From Allorhizobium borbori (lineage in GTDB: Bacteria > Pseudomonadota > Alphaproteobacteria > Rhizobiales > Rhizobiaceae), in assembly GCF_014196535.1 (NCBI RefSeq), contig NZ_JACIDU010000003.1:186001-250000 (forward strand): a stretch of 64,000 bases of DNA. The letters run 5' to 3'. The notes under the pieces were generated by a model. The model saw nothing but the letters and a program-made list of their open reading frames with translations. It was not told where the DNA came from and ran no database searches. Made by a program: the position numbers and the translations under genes. Position 1 is the stretch's first letter, and the number at the start of each line of letters is the position of its first letter. This document shows positions 1-8,527 of this stretch, in pieces.

Positions 1-1
1 C

Positions 2-253
2 CGCCGTCATGACCGCCTGACGCCGCGCCGCACACTGACCGAAATCACCATCGAAGACGGCCGCAAGATCGCCTGCCGCCTCATCGACCTTTCTCTCTCC
101 GGCGCCGCCGTCGATATGGACGGTCGCTTGCCGATCGGCACGCCAGTTCGCCTCGGCAGCCTGCGCGCGCGCGTCGTCCGCCACTTCGCCGATGGCATCG
201 CAGTCGAATTCAGCGCCGTCCAGACGCGCGAGTCGCTGGCCGAATTCCTTTGA
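2..253 (+). CDS. PilZ domain protein (C-terminal part, 5' cut by window edge)
   Basis: The frame is open from the first bases to TGA at 251-253, giving 83 visible residues; the start lies outside the window. PilZ domains bind cyclic di-GMP and pass the signal to partner proteins. The visible part has the expected pattern: a basic RRHDR stretch at the left edge, then DLSLSGAAV, then a P-x-G-x-x-V-R-L-G strand and VVRH-x-x-DGIAVEF at the end. The RxxxR element is probably cut or only partly visible. The next gene downstream is a transglutaminase-like protease, but 469 bp separate them, so they are not obviously one operon. Confidence 0.7.
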   Translation, partial: RRHDRLTPRRTLTEITIEDGRKIACRLIDLSLSGAAVDMDGRLPIGTPVRLGSLRARVVRHFADGIAVEFSAVQTRESLAEFL

Positions 254-722
254 TCATTCCCCACCGCGTTTTCTCAGCCTGACAACGGTGGCGACACCGG
301 GCAACGTACATTTGCGGTGAAGCCGCCTCCCCTTCTTGCCGTTTTCCCGGTGATTTCGCATTTTTTGCGGCTTCACGAGCGCGCTTTCCGTCTCCACTTC
401 TGATCGGCCGACCGCCGAGATCCAAAAGCACACGCCATACCCCGCCCGGCGCCTCGCCCGCCTGTGCCGCGCCATTCTGCGATAGGCCCGTCGGGAAAAT
501 AACGCTTTACGTCCATGGGTTTGCGCATTCGAACGCGGCATTTGTTTCTAATTTTAAGGGTATTCACTTCAAATTCGATGAAATAACAACTCAATTTTAC
601 ATCGAATTTAATTTTGATTTTATTCTTGTTTTTGCTTGTTTTGTACTTAATTATACTTCGGTGTTTTGCGTGATATAAAATCGTTCATGGCAATGTCTTC
701 CCAACAAAAGGGGAGACGACCA
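254..722. other. Intergenic region with a strongly AT-rich block
   Basis: There is no convincing gene in these 469 bp; short minus-strand frames lack coding character. From about 541 to 660 the composition changes abruptly from GC-rich to very AT-rich. Inside this block lies a perfect 10-bp inverted repeat, AAATTCGATG at 571-580 and CATCGAATTT at 600-609. The block ends about 60 bp before the next gene, so it probably holds that gene's promoter. The sequence TTGTTTTGTACTTAATTATA near 635-655 is a possible but unproven sigma-70-like site. Confidence 0.5.
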
Positions 723-1331
723 ATGAACAAGAAAGCCGCCATACTCGGTGCCGGCATGATTGCCTGCATGACATCGCTTCTGCCGCATGCCGCCTATGCC
801 CTGCCGCCGATCATGCGCATCACTGGCGCGGCCAACCCGCCGATTGGCCATTATGAATTCTGCAAAGCCAATGCGGCCGAGTGCCGCCCAACGGGGGGCG
901 ATGCGGGGCCCATGACACTGACCGAGCAGCGCTGGCAGACCATTCTGGACGTCAACTACACCGTGAACACCGAAATCCAGCCGATGACGGATCAGGAGAT
1001 CTATGGCGTAGAGGAGCGCTGGGCCTATCCGACCACCGCAGGCGACTGTGAGGACTACGTTCTCGAGAAGCGCAAGCGGCTGATGGAACGCGGTTTCTCA
1101 CCCAGCGACCTTCTGATTACCGTTGTGCTGCAGCCCAACGGCGATGGCCATGCCGTTCTGACCGTGCGCACGGATCGCGGCGAGTTTATCCTCGACAACA
1201 TGCGCAACAAGGTCTCTCTCTGGTCGGAAACGGAATACACATTCCTCAAGCGGCAGGCGAACGACGATCCGGGCCGCTGGGTCAAGATCCGGGATGGTCG
1301 CGCCACGGCCGTGGGTAGCGTTCGCCCCTAA
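723..1331 (+). CDS. Transglutaminase-like cysteine protease (BTLCP, DUF920 / LapG-related)
   Basis: This 202-residue protein belongs to the bacterial transglutaminase-like cysteine proteinase family (PF06035), whose known member LapG is a periplasmic protease that clips surface adhesins. A signal peptide spans about residues 1-26 (MNKKAAILGAG... ending AYA-LPP). The expected catalytic triad is visible as Cys109 in GDCEDYVL, His143 in GHAVLTV and Asp158 in FILDN. The ATG at 723 follows GGGGAGACGACC, a good ribosome site, and is preferred over an upstream in-frame TTG at 666. A strong hairpin terminator follows at 1381-1420. The substrate is unknown. No LapD-like receptor is visible nearby, although a PilZ gene lies upstream. 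Confidence 0.85.
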   Translation: MNKKAAILGAGMIACMTSLLPHAAYALPPIMRITGAANPPIGHYEFCKANAAECRPTGGDAGPMTLTEQRWQTILDVNYTVNTEIQPMTDQEIYGVEERWAYPTTAGDCEDYVLEKRKRLMERGFSPSDLLITVVLQPNGDGHAVLTVRTDRGEFILDNMRNKVSLWSETEYTFLKRQANDDPGRWVKIRDGRATAVGSVRP

Positions 1332-1380
1332 TGCGCTTCGCTCCGTAATTTCGCATCGGCTTCTCAAGGGCCATGCGTTT

Positions 1381-1420
1381 GAAAAGCCGGCTCCTCCGTG
1401 TCCCCGGGAGCCGGCTTTTT
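1381..1420 (+). terminator. Rho-independent terminator after the BTLCP gene
   Basis: A GC-rich hairpin AAAAGCCGGCTCC ... GGGAGCCGGCTTTTT is followed by a short T run. It lies 50 bp after the protease stop codon and separates it from the next gene. Confidence 0.8.
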
Positions 1421-1539
1421 GCTTGCTTCCGACTCGTGTTTACAGATCATTAACCATGTTGGTGAAACGTCAAAGCCGTCATCCCAAAGGGAATCGGGCG
1501 CATGATGCACCGATAGACGACGTTAAGCGCGGGACAGGC

Positions 1540-2289
1540 ATGAGCATGACAACCGATCCTATTCAGGAAACACCCCTGCTCTCCGGCCGCGCGCTGCGGA
1601 TTACCATCGTTGTCGTCGGTCTGCTCGTTCTGTTGCTTGTGGCCATCAATGTGATCGGCCGTCGGCTTGGGGAAACGATTGCGCTCGCCGGCCACACGAC
1701 GAGCACAGACATCTACGACATCACCATTGGCCCCGACCGGCTGTCATTGGTTGCCAATACCATCCGCTTCCCTCAAGCACGTGCTCATGGGGCGACAGAC
1801 CGCATCGATCTCTATCTGGCCTGGCCTGAAATGACAGGATACAGCGCGGAAACGAGCCATCGGTTCAACGATCTCTCGCGCCCGGGACAACTCATCTTCA
1901 TTCAACTCGGTCAAAGTACCATGTCGCGCGATATGTCCGGGCGACTGGAGCCCATTTATAGAGATCTTTTCGAAGGCGAGGAAAGGCCGCTGGAGGCAGG
2001 TCTCGTGCTGCATCATCTGCGCAAGGACAGCGGCTATGCCGGTGAGGTCATGATTACCGGCAAGAGAAACGGCCAACCTGATTACGCCGTGCGCTGCATT
2101 CTGCCGGAAGATCCGCATCTGGCCACGAATGCCGATTGCCAGCGGGATATCTTCGCAGGGCACGACCTGACTGTGCTTTACCGGTTCTCCAGCACGCTAC
2201 TGCGGGATTGGCAGGCCGTGGACGAGGCCGTCCGCACCTATATCGATGCCCGGCTCATCCACGCCGGGGCTTTGCAGCAAGATCGCTAA
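1540..2289 (+). CDS. Conserved hypothetical single-pass membrane protein
   Basis: A 249-residue protein of unknown function. One strong membrane segment lies at about residues 17-41 (ALRITIVVVGLLVLLLV...), followed by a roughly 200-residue domain that would sit in the periplasm. The domain contains LVANTIRFPQAR, QLGQSTMSRDMSGR and a pair of cysteines (RCILPEDPH...ADCQRDI) that could form a disulfide. The start was placed at ATG 1540; ATG 1546 has slightly better spacing to GGGACAGG and is equally possible. A longer frame would run back through the terminator, so the upstream starts are rejected. The next gene is a cell-wall D,D-carboxypeptidase, which hints at an envelope role by location only. 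Confidence 0.7.
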   Translation: MSMTTDPIQETPLLSGRALRITIVVVGLLVLLLVAINVIGRRLGETIALAGHTTSTDIYDITIGPDRLSLVANTIRFPQARAHGATDRIDLYLAWPEMTGYSAETSHRFNDLSRPGQLIFIQLGQSTMSRDMSGRLEPIYRDLFEGEERPLEAGLVLHHLRKDSGYAGEVMITGKRNGQPDYAVRCILPEDPHLATNADCQRDIFAGHDLTVLYRFSSTLLRDWQAVDEAVRTYIDARLIHAGALQQDR

Positions 2290-2404
2290 AAAGCCTTCGA
2301 CCATCGCAAGCTTTTCTTCATCATAAACCTCTTGGTAACGCCAATTGTCCTAAAGTGTTGAGAACGGTCGACGGGGCTTCGGCTGGAAAAGTACGCAACA
2401 GTAA

Positions 2405-3889
2405 ATGAGTAAAGTGGTGTTCAAGGCATCTTCGAGCGAATCCGCCGGCAAGCGTTTTCATGCGGTTGTCACCAAGGTTGCAGGAATGGCGACGGCGGCA
2501 TTTCTTGTGATTTCGGCGACTGCATCTCCCGCAAGTGCCGACCCGAAATATGCTGGCATCGTGGTCGATGCACGTTCCGGCAAGGTCCTTTACAGTGAAG
2601 ATGCCGATAGCCTCCGCTATCCGGCTTCACTCACCAAAATGATGACCCTCTACCTGACATTCGAGGCTCTGGAAGCCAAACGGATCTCGCTGACGACGTC
2701 GGTCCCGGTGTCAAAGAACGCTGCTGCCGAACCTCCGTCCAAGTTGGGTGTGCGCGCGGGTGGCTCCGTAACGGTCGAGCAGGCCATTCTGGCGCTCGTC
2801 ACCCGTTCTGCCAACGATATGGCAACCGCCCTGGGTGAACTGATCGGGGGGTCCGAAGCCCGCTTCGCTCAGATGATGACGAACAAGGCCCATGCGCTTG
2901 GCATGACGCGCACCACCTATCGCAATGCCAACGGCTTGCCGAACACGGCGCAGATGACAACGGCGCGCGATCAGGCTCGCCTCGGCCTTGCTCTTCGCCA
3001 GCATTTTCCGCAGTATTACGGCTACTTCTCCACCCGCAGCTTCGCTTTCGGCAAGCAGGTCATCGGCAACCACAATCGCCTTCTCGGCAATGTGCGCGGT
3101 GTCGACGGTATCAAGACGGGTTACACCCGCGCAGCCGGCTTCAATCTTGTGACCTCCGCGCAGGCCGACGGCCGGTCGATCGTCGGCGTCGTCATGGGTG
3201 GCAAGAGTGGTGGTGCCCGCGACCAGCAAATGCGCAATCTCGTGGCAACCTACATGCCTCAGGCTTCGCGCGGGCCGATCAAGGACAGCGACCAGATCGC
3301 AGCGATCCGCCCCGCCTCTCCGGTTGCTGATGAGCCGGTGCGTCAGGCCGCAGCGCCGGTTTCCGCAACACCGTCTCTGGCCAAGGTGGCGGCATCGACC
3401 GCACCTGCGTTGCCTGCGGCCGTTCCGGTTCCGGAAAATCGTTACTCCGCCGATAACGACGCAAAGTCGGCCTATGTTGCGCAGCTTAGTCAGGCACAGA
3501 TCAAGGTTTCCGCACCGGTTGCCGCTGCGCTTGGCTCCGCGCGCGTGCCGGCCCAGCTTCCCGGCGTGACGTCGAAATCCGAAGTGCCTGATGTCGACCG
3601 CACGACGACGGCTTCCACGCGCACCTCCGCTGTCAGTGCCGACAGCGGCTGGGTGATCCAGATCGGCGCTGCTCCTGACAAGGGTGCCGCCATGGACCTG
3701 CTGCAGTCCGCCAAGGACAAGGGGGGCCCGGTTCTTCGTTCCGCAACACCGTTCACCGTGGCCTTCAACGCCAACGGTTCGCAGATCTACCGCGCTCGCT
3801 TCGGCGGCTTCGGTGACCAGAAGGCAGCCGTGAACGCCTGCAACGAATTAAAGAAGAAGGGCATCAACTGCTGGGCATCTCTCCAGTAA
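2405..3889 (+). CDS. D-alanyl-D-alanine carboxypeptidase (S11 family) with C-terminal SPOR domain
   Basis: This 494-residue protein trims the terminal D-alanine from peptidoglycan stem peptides in the periplasm. A signal peptide ends near ASA-DPK at residue 46. All three penicillin-binding motifs are present: SLTK (Ser75-Lys78, the nucleophile), SAN (Ser135-Asn137) and KTG (237-239). A long Ala/Pro/Val-rich linker follows, then a SPOR domain at about 415-494 beginning GWVIQIGAAPDKG, which in other proteins binds glycan strands stripped of stem peptides at the division septum. The classical enzymes DacA and DacC end instead in an amphipathic anchor. This one is therefore probably septum-targeted, by inference. 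It resembles the DacF/DacD-like proteins common in rhizobia. Confidence 0.92.
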   Translation: MSKVVFKASSSESAGKRFHAVVTKVAGMATAAFLVISATASPASADPKYAGIVVDARSGKVLYSEDADSLRYPASLTKMMTLYLTFEALEAKRISLTTSVPVSKNAAAEPPSKLGVRAGGSVTVEQAILALVTRSANDMATALGELIGGSEARFAQMMTNKAHALGMTRTTYRNANGLPNTAQMTTARDQARLGLALRQHFPQYYGYFSTRSFAFGKQVIGNHNRLLGNVRGVDGIKTGYTRAAGFNLVTSAQADGRSIVGVVMGGKSGGARDQQMRNLVATYMPQASRGPIKDSDQIAAIRPASPVADEPVRQAAAPVSATPSLAKVAASTAPALPAAVPVPENRYSADNDAKSAYVAQLSQAQIKVSAPVAAALGSARVPAQLPGVTSKSEVPDVDRTTTASTRTSAVSADSGWVIQIGAAPDKGAAMDLLQSAKDKGGPVLRSATPFTVAFNANGSQIYRARFGGFGDQKAAVNACNELKKKGINCWASLQ

Positions 3890-3926
3890 GGCCAGGTCGG
3901 GGGCGTCGTGGTCGGGCGCCCTGGCC
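3890..3926 (+). terminator. Possible hairpin after the S11 carboxypeptidase
   Basis: GGCCAGG at 3890-3896 pairs with CCTGGCC at 3920-3926, starting right at the stop codon. The T run is missing (A's follow), so its terminator role is uncertain. Confidence 0.35.
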
Positions 3927-4008
3927 AAAAACTCAATGCGCCTGCCCTTTTCTTTCGGGCATGACGTTCCCGGTATCCTCGATCTGTATTGCGTAAACGA
4001 GGCTTGCA

Positions 4009-4260
4009 ATGGCAAACAATGAAAGCGTTCCGGGCAAGGCCCGCCTTCAGGGCGGTTTCTCCCTTCACCCGCTGCACGAAGCTGCGCTGCGGATTGCGGA
4101 ATTCGGGCTCATGAAGCCCAAGGCCCGAACGAAGGATCTCGTTACTCTGCTCGTCAGCCACGGCGCACGCGCCTGGCGCAGCAGTCAGCCCGAGGTGAAC
4201 GTCCATCTCCACGTTTCCATTCAGGGCGGCCGCCGGCCTGTCCACCTGCGCCTGCGCTGA
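4009..4260 (+). CDS. Hypothetical protein, 83 aa
   Basis: A small gene with no recognised domain, beginning MANNESVPGKARL and ending in a basic tail RRPVHLRLR. GAGG stands six bases before the ATG, a good ribosome site. It ends nine bases before the convergent DUF1489 gene without overlapping it, which suits a real gene. The protein looks soluble: no signal or membrane segment, with one amphipathic helical stretch LHEAALRIAEFGLM. Nothing in the sequence indicates a function. Confidence 0.5.
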   Translation: MANNESVPGKARLQGGFSLHPLHEAALRIAEFGLMKPKARTKDLVTLLVSHGARAWRSSQPEVNVHLHVSIQGGRRPVHLRLR

Positions 4261-4269
4261 TTTCGGGCG

Positions 4270-4704
4270 TCAAAGCAGGCCGAGTTCGGCAAGCTCCCGG
4301 CGCAACGCCTCCGGCATTTCCGCCTCGCCAGTCTGCGCACCGAGATCGCGTGGCACATCCTCGGCCTTGTAATAACGCCAACCCTGGAAGGGCCGTTTCG
4401 GCTGCGGCGCGGTTTCGATGACGTTCGGTGCCAGCACGATATCGCAATAGGAAATGCCATCCGCACCCTGGACCGCGTCCAGTCCAAGGATCTGCTGCCG
4501 CGCGGCCACCTGCCCCTTGATCACCCAATAAAGCGACCCGCCATCGAGTATCTCCTCGGCGCGCTTCGGCATCATCCGGGTGCGGTGGCGGCTATGCGGC
4601 TCCAATCCGGCAGCCATAGCCGTGAGCGCACGATCGGCAACCCATTCCTTGAGGTCGGTGACGCTGTCGGCCCCGACGCATAGCTTGATCATGTGGAGCG
4701 TCAT
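4270..4704 (-). CDS. DUF1489 family protein
   Basis: A 144-residue conserved alphaproteobacterial protein of unknown function, beginning MTLHMIKLCVGADSV. It matches my recollection of the DUF1489 family, with the segment SLYWVIKGQVAARQQILGL and, further on, RPFQGWRYYKAEDVP. The start is at 4704 rather than the upstream in-frame ATG, because the family begins at MTLH and a purine-rich GGAATTC lies upstream. It follows sdaA on the same strand with 69 bp between, so the two may be co-transcribed. In related genomes the protein seems to sit in various contexts, so no role can be given. Confidence 0.8.
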   Translation of the reverse strand: MTLHMIKLCVGADSVTDLKEWVADRALTAMAAGLEPHSRHRTRMMPKRAEEILDGGSLYWVIKGQVAARQQILGLDAVQGADGISYCDIVLAPNVIETAPQPKRPFQGWRYYKAEDVPRDLGAQTGEAEMPEALRRELAELGLL

Positions 4705-4773
4705 AGGCTTTTTGAATTCCTTTTCTCCGCTTCGGTCAAGGTCGCCGGCGCACTGCTCCACAAGGCATGGAAC

Positions 4774-6162
4774 TCAGCATTCGACGACATTGACCGCCAG
4801 CCCACCCGTCGAAGTCTCCTTGTAGCGCTCGCTCATGTCGAGCCCGGTCTGCCGCATCGTCTCGATGCAGGCATCGAGCGGCACGAAATGGGATCCGTCG
4901 CCCTTCAGCGCAAGAGATGCCGCCGTGACAGCCTTGACCGCACCCATGGCATTGCGTTCGATACAGGGCACCTGAACGAGGCCACCCACGGGATCGCAGG
5001 TCATGCCGAGGTGATGCTCCAGCGCGATCTCGGCGGCATTTTCCACCTGCGCAGGGGTACCGCCCAAAACAGCGGCGAGCCCGGCCGCCGCCATGGCGGC
5101 GGCTGACCCGACCTCTCCCTGACAGCCGACCTCTGCACCGGAGATCGAGGCATTGTGTTTGATGATGCCGCCGATTGCGGCGGCGGTGAGCAGGAAATCC
5201 CGCACCTCAGGACATCCGGCCTCCGCGTTGAAGCGCAGGAAAAACCTGAGCGTCGCCGGGATGACGCCCGCCGCACCATTGGTCGGCGCGGTCACGACAC
5301 GGCCGCCGGCGGCATTCTCTTCATTTACGGCCATGGCATAAACGCTCAGCCAATCATTGGCGAGCAGGGGATTGGGGCGGTTGTTGCGCCATTCCGTTTC
5401 CAGCCGCTCTAGCATGTCACGGGCACGGCGGCGAACCTTCAGCCCACCCGGCATGATACCGCCCTGCCGCAGACCACGGTCGATGCAGCCCGCCATTGCG
5501 GCCCAGATGGCGTCCAGACGAGCGTCCAGCACGGCGGGCTCCATACGACATTCTTCATTGGCGCGCTTCATGGCAGCAATGCTCTGGCCGGATGCGGCGG
5601 CCATGGCGAGCATTTCCCGCGCATTGGCGAAGGGATAGGGAACATCGGCGACCGCTGCCTTGCCGCCTGCGATCCGCCACGTTTCCAGTTCGTCCTCGGT
5701 CAACACAAAGCCGCCGCCGATCGAATAATAAACCCGCCGCAGGACGAGTTCACCCGTCGCATCATGCGCGCGGAAGATCATGCCATTCGCGTGGCCGGGC
5801 AAGGCAACGGCTCGATCAAAGACAAGGTCGATGGCAGGATCGAAGGCATAGGCCCCGTGCCTGGGCGGATGAACCTGGCCAGTACCCGCAACTTCGGCAA
5901 GCTTCGGATCCATCGTGTCCGGGTCAACCGTTTCGGCGCGTTCGCCCGTCAGTCCCAGAATGACCGCCCGCCCCGTGCCGTGGCCGATCCCGGTATAGGC
6001 CAGCGAGCCATGGAGGCTGACGCTCAGCCGCCTCGCCTTTCCGGCAGCGCCGGTCAGCAAAAGATCGTCGAGAAAGCGGTTGGCCGCCGTCATCGGTCCC
6101 ATCGTATGGGAACTGGAAGGGCCTATGCCAATCTTGAAAACATCGAAAACGGAAAGGAACAT
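4774..6162 (-). CDS. sdaA: L-serine ammonia-lyase (L-serine dehydratase), iron-sulfur type
   Basis: It deaminates L-serine to pyruvate and ammonia using a [4Fe-4S] cluster. The protein is 462 residues, the usual single-chain length, with the beta domain first ([23 protein letters not shown]) and the alpha domain after. Cluster cysteines are visible in the conserved contexts [18 protein letters not shown] and QVPCIERN. The start at 6162 gives the standard N-terminus; an in-frame extension upstream is low-complexity and unlike the family. The enzyme connects serine to the pyruvate dehydrogenase route, and serine to glycine metabolism served by the gcv operon elsewhere in this window. Confidence 0.95.
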   Translation of the reverse strand: MFLSVFDVFKIGIGPSSSHTMGPMTAANRFLDDLLLTGAAGKARRLSVSLHGSLAYTGIGHGTGRAVILGLTGERAETVDPDTMDPKLAEVAGTGQVHPPRHGAYAFDPAIDLVFDRAVALPGHANGMIFRAHDATGELVLRRVYYSIGGGFVLTEDELETWRIAGGKAAVADVPYPFANAREMLAMAAASGQSIAAMKRANEECRMEPAVLDARLDAIWAAMAGCIDRGLRQGGIMPGGLKVRRRARDMLERLETEWRNNRPNPLLANDWLSVYAMAVNEENAAGGRVVTAPTNGAAGVIPATLRFFLRFNAEAGCPEVRDFLLTAAAIGGIIKHNASISGAEVGCQGEVGSAAAMAAAGLAAVLGGTPAQVENAAEIALEHHLGMTCDPVGGLVQVPCIERNAMGAVKAVTAASLALKGDGSHFVPLDACIETMRQTGLDMSERYKETSTGGLAVNVVEC

Positions 6163-6316
6163 GGCGGTACGGGCATCCGGATCAGGCGCTGATCCACCCA
6201 ATACTGCCCCAAATGCGCCAGAGCTGAAAGCCCTCGATTCCACGCGCCCTTGAAAAGAAAATGGCGCGGCCCTGAATGGGCCTGCGCCACCGAATGCAAT
6301 CCTGCCTGCACGAAAT

Positions 6317-6418
6317 TCAGATGCCGCCGAAAAGGAACGCAACGGCCATGAGGCCGACGATTGCGAAAAGGGCGCGAGCGGTCACGCCCCAGCAAGACTT
6401 CTGCACGGTGTCTTCCAT
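6317..6418 (-). CDS. Small membrane protein, 33 aa
   Basis: A short frame encoding MEDTVQKSCWGVTARALF followed by a strongly hydrophobic segment and the end LFGGI. GGAG stands seven bases upstream of the ATG, an ideal Shine-Dalgarno spacing. The peptide has a short polar start and one membrane helix (about residues 15-33), like many real bacterial small membrane proteins. It lies between sdaA and the DUF599 gene, in a gap otherwise empty of genes. No function can be given. The alternative is that this is chance, but the combination of ribosome site, ATG, hydrophobicity and stop is persuasive. Confidence 0.5.
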   Translation of the reverse strand: MEDTVQKSCWGVTARALFAIVGLMAVAFLFGGI

Positions 6419-6712
6419 GATGACTCCAGATTCGGAACAGGACGTCCGCATTGGCGGCGTCATGGCCTTTCATCTATTAAAATTTCGTAACCGTGACAAC
6501 AGTCAAAAAAGGCAGAACTGTGACCATATTTGCCGTCCAGCTATGCATTGGGAACATGACTTCACGATAAATCAACGGCTTGCGAATTACATATCGTTCT
6601 CCTAATGCAAGGCAACAGCGCCCCATTTCGGTCCAAAATATTGACGTAACAACGCTATTGCCGGATCGAAGCGTCTGCTGCATATCTTTTGCACGTTCGC
6701 CATGGGATATTC
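6419..6712. other. Intergenic region between divergent small membrane protein and DUF599 gene
   Basis: These 294 bp contain no convincing gene. The composition is less GC-rich than the flanks, as expected for promoters of the two diverging genes. No clear operator or terminator was recognised. Confidence 0.4.
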
Positions 6713-7393
6713 ATGACCACGCTCGATTTCATCGCCCTCGCCCTCTTCTTCTTTCTCTGGACGACCTTTTCCTGGGTAACGTCGGGAAAGCGCTTTCTCC
6801 AGCGCACCAGCCTGACACGGGCCATGATTGAAAAGCGGCGCGAATGGATGACAAATGCGCTGAAACGCGACCTGCGCATGATCGATACGCAGATCCTCGC
6901 CGGGCTTCAGAACGGCACGGCTTTCTTTGCTTCAACCTCCATCTTCGCCATCGGCGGCTGTTTCGCGCTTCTGGGCGCGACGCAGCAGGTGGAGGCGGTA
7001 TTCAAGGACCTCTCCTTCGTCACCTATGCCGGACGCGGGGCCTTTGAACTGAAGGTGGTGGGGCTGACGGCGCTCTTCGGCTATTCCTTCTTCAAGTTCG
7101 GCTGGTCCTACCGACTGTTCAACTACTGCACCATTCTGTTCGGCGGCCTGCCGATGACGAAGGACGCCGAAGCTGATATGGAAGCGGCTCAGCGCCGGGT
7201 GGAACGCGTGGTACAGATGAATATTATCGCTGCGGGCCACTTCAACGCCGGTCTGCGGGCGCTGTTCCTGTCCATCGGCTATCTCGGCTGGTTCATCGGG
7301 CCCACCATGTTCATGGCCAGTACCGTCTTCATCATCGTGATCCTGATCCGGCGTCAGTTCTTTTCCCGCGCGCGCCTGGCGATCCTCGATTGA
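6713..7393 (+). CDS. DUF599 family membrane protein
   Basis: A 226-residue integral membrane protein of unknown function. Four hydrophobic segments are visible: residues ~3-22 (LDFIALALFFFLWTTFSW), ~76-97, ~115-135 and ~180-215 (FLSIGYLGWFIGPTMFM...VFIIVILI). The cytoplasmic stretch EADMEAAQRRVERVVQMN lies between the last pairs. It fits the DUF599 family (PF04654), which has no assigned activity. ATG 6713 was chosen over the upstream ATG 6689 because the family starts directly with the first membrane helix. It stands alone on the plus strand, 167 bp before the next gene. Confidence 0.8.
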   Translation: MTTLDFIALALFFFLWTTFSWVTSGKRFLQRTSLTRAMIEKRREWMTNALKRDLRMIDTQILAGLQNGTAFFASTSIFAIGGCFALLGATQQVEAVFKDLSFVTYAGRGAFELKVVGLTALFGYSFFKFGWSYRLFNYCTILFGGLPMTKDAEADMEAAQRRVERVVQMNIIAAGHFNAGLRALFLSIGYLGWFIGPTMFMASTVFIIVILIRRQFFSRARLAILD

Positions 7394-7560
7394 GCAGTCC
7401 GACTTATCAACAACTATGACAGGGCCGCTACGACACTGCCTTGAAATTGCCGCGGTTCAGGGCATTTGAAAAGGCACCCAATCACTCCGGCCCCATGTCT
7501 CGAAAGTGGCATCGCCCAAGCCGGATGTGGAGATTCTGGCGTTAAAACGGGAAGCAACGG

Positions 7561-8514
7561 ATGAGCGGTACGGAAATACAGGCCTCGCGACGTATTCCCT
7601 TACCGGACGCCGCTCGCGGGCTGGCCCTCCTGGCCATGGCCTCCTACCACTTCACCTGGGATCTCGAATTCTTCGGCTATCTCGAACCGGGAACGGCAAC
7701 GCAGGGCCTGTGGAAGCTGTACGCGCGCGGCATCGCCTCGTCCTTTCTGTTTCTCGTCGGCTTCAGCCTCGTGCTCGCTCATATTCACGGCGTGCGCTGG
7801 CGCTCGTTCGGCAAGCGGCTGGGCATGGTGGCGGCGTCCGCGCTGGCCATTACAGCCGTCACGTCCTTCGCCTTTCCGGGTGCAGCAATCTATTTCGGCA
7901 TCCTGCACGCCATTGCCGTTTCCAGCCTCATCGGCCTTGCCTTCCTGCGCCTGTCGGTCATCGTCACGTTGATTGCCGCTGTTGCGGCGATTGCAGCGCC
8001 GCTCTACCTTCGCTCGCCCGCTTTCGACGGTTTCTGGCTGCTCTGGCTGGGCCTTGCGGAAACACCGCAGCGCTCCAACGACTACGTGCCCCTGCTGCCC
8101 TGGATCGCGCCCGTTCTCATTGGGATTGCCGCCGCCCGGCTCAGCATCCGTTTCGGCTTTCTGGAAAAAATGGCGGAATGGCGCAACATGCCGCGTCTGC
8201 TGATGCTGGCCGGTCGCCACAGCCTGCTGTTCTATCTCGTGCATCAACCGGTCCTGATCGCAGTGGTCTATCTCGCCTCGCTCGTCTATCCGGCTCCGAA
8301 GCCGGACCCCGTGCAGTCGTACCTCGGCTCCTGCCAGATCTCGTGCACGCAGGGTGGCAATGAAGCCGCGTTCTGCACGCGCTTCTGTGGCTGTACGTTG
8401 GACAAACTGGGTGAACAGGACCTCTTGACGCCCTTCCTGGAAGGCAAAATTAATCCAAATGAAGATGAACGAATTGGCGGAATCGCCGAATCGTGTTCAT
8501 CTGTTGCCGAATGA
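7561..8514 (+). CDS. DUF1624 / heparan-alpha-glucosaminide N-acetyltransferase-like membrane protein with Cys-rich tail
   Basis: A 317-residue polytopic membrane protein. The core (residues ~12-245) has about seven hydrophobic segments and the family start RIPLPDAARGLALLAMASYHF, which carries the conserved His of HGSNAT-type acyltransferases; HSLLFYLVHQP near 220 is also typical. Such proteins move acyl groups across a membrane, but the substrate of the bacterial family is unknown. After the last helix comes an unusual tail with six cysteines at 258, 262, 272, 276, 278 and 312, four of them in a CxxxC...FCxCxx-like arrangement. The tail looks like a small disulfide or metal-binding module. 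It is followed closely by a methyltransferase gene. Confidence 0.85.
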   Translation: MSGTEIQASRRIPLPDAARGLALLAMASYHFTWDLEFFGYLEPGTATQGLWKLYARGIASSFLFLVGFSLVLAHIHGVRWRSFGKRLGMVAASALAITAVTSFAFPGAAIYFGILHAIAVSSLIGLAFLRLSVIVTLIAAVAAIAAPLYLRSPAFDGFWLLWLGLAETPQRSNDYVPLLPWIAPVLIGIAAARLSIRFGFLEKMAEWRNMPRLLMLAGRHSLLFYLVHQPVLIAVVYLASLVYPAPKPDPVQSYLGSCQISCTQGGNEAAFCTRFCGCTLDKLGEQDLLTPFLEGKINPNEDERIGGIAESCSSVAE

Positions 8515-8527
8515 TGTGGAGACGGCA

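Noticed and set aside
254-541. Short minus-strand frames near the left end
   Set aside because: Arg-rich composition, no ribosome site and mutual overlap make coding unlikely.
4270-4528. Alternative minus-strand frames overlapping the DUF1489 gene
   Set aside because: Shadow frames of the DUF1489 gene.
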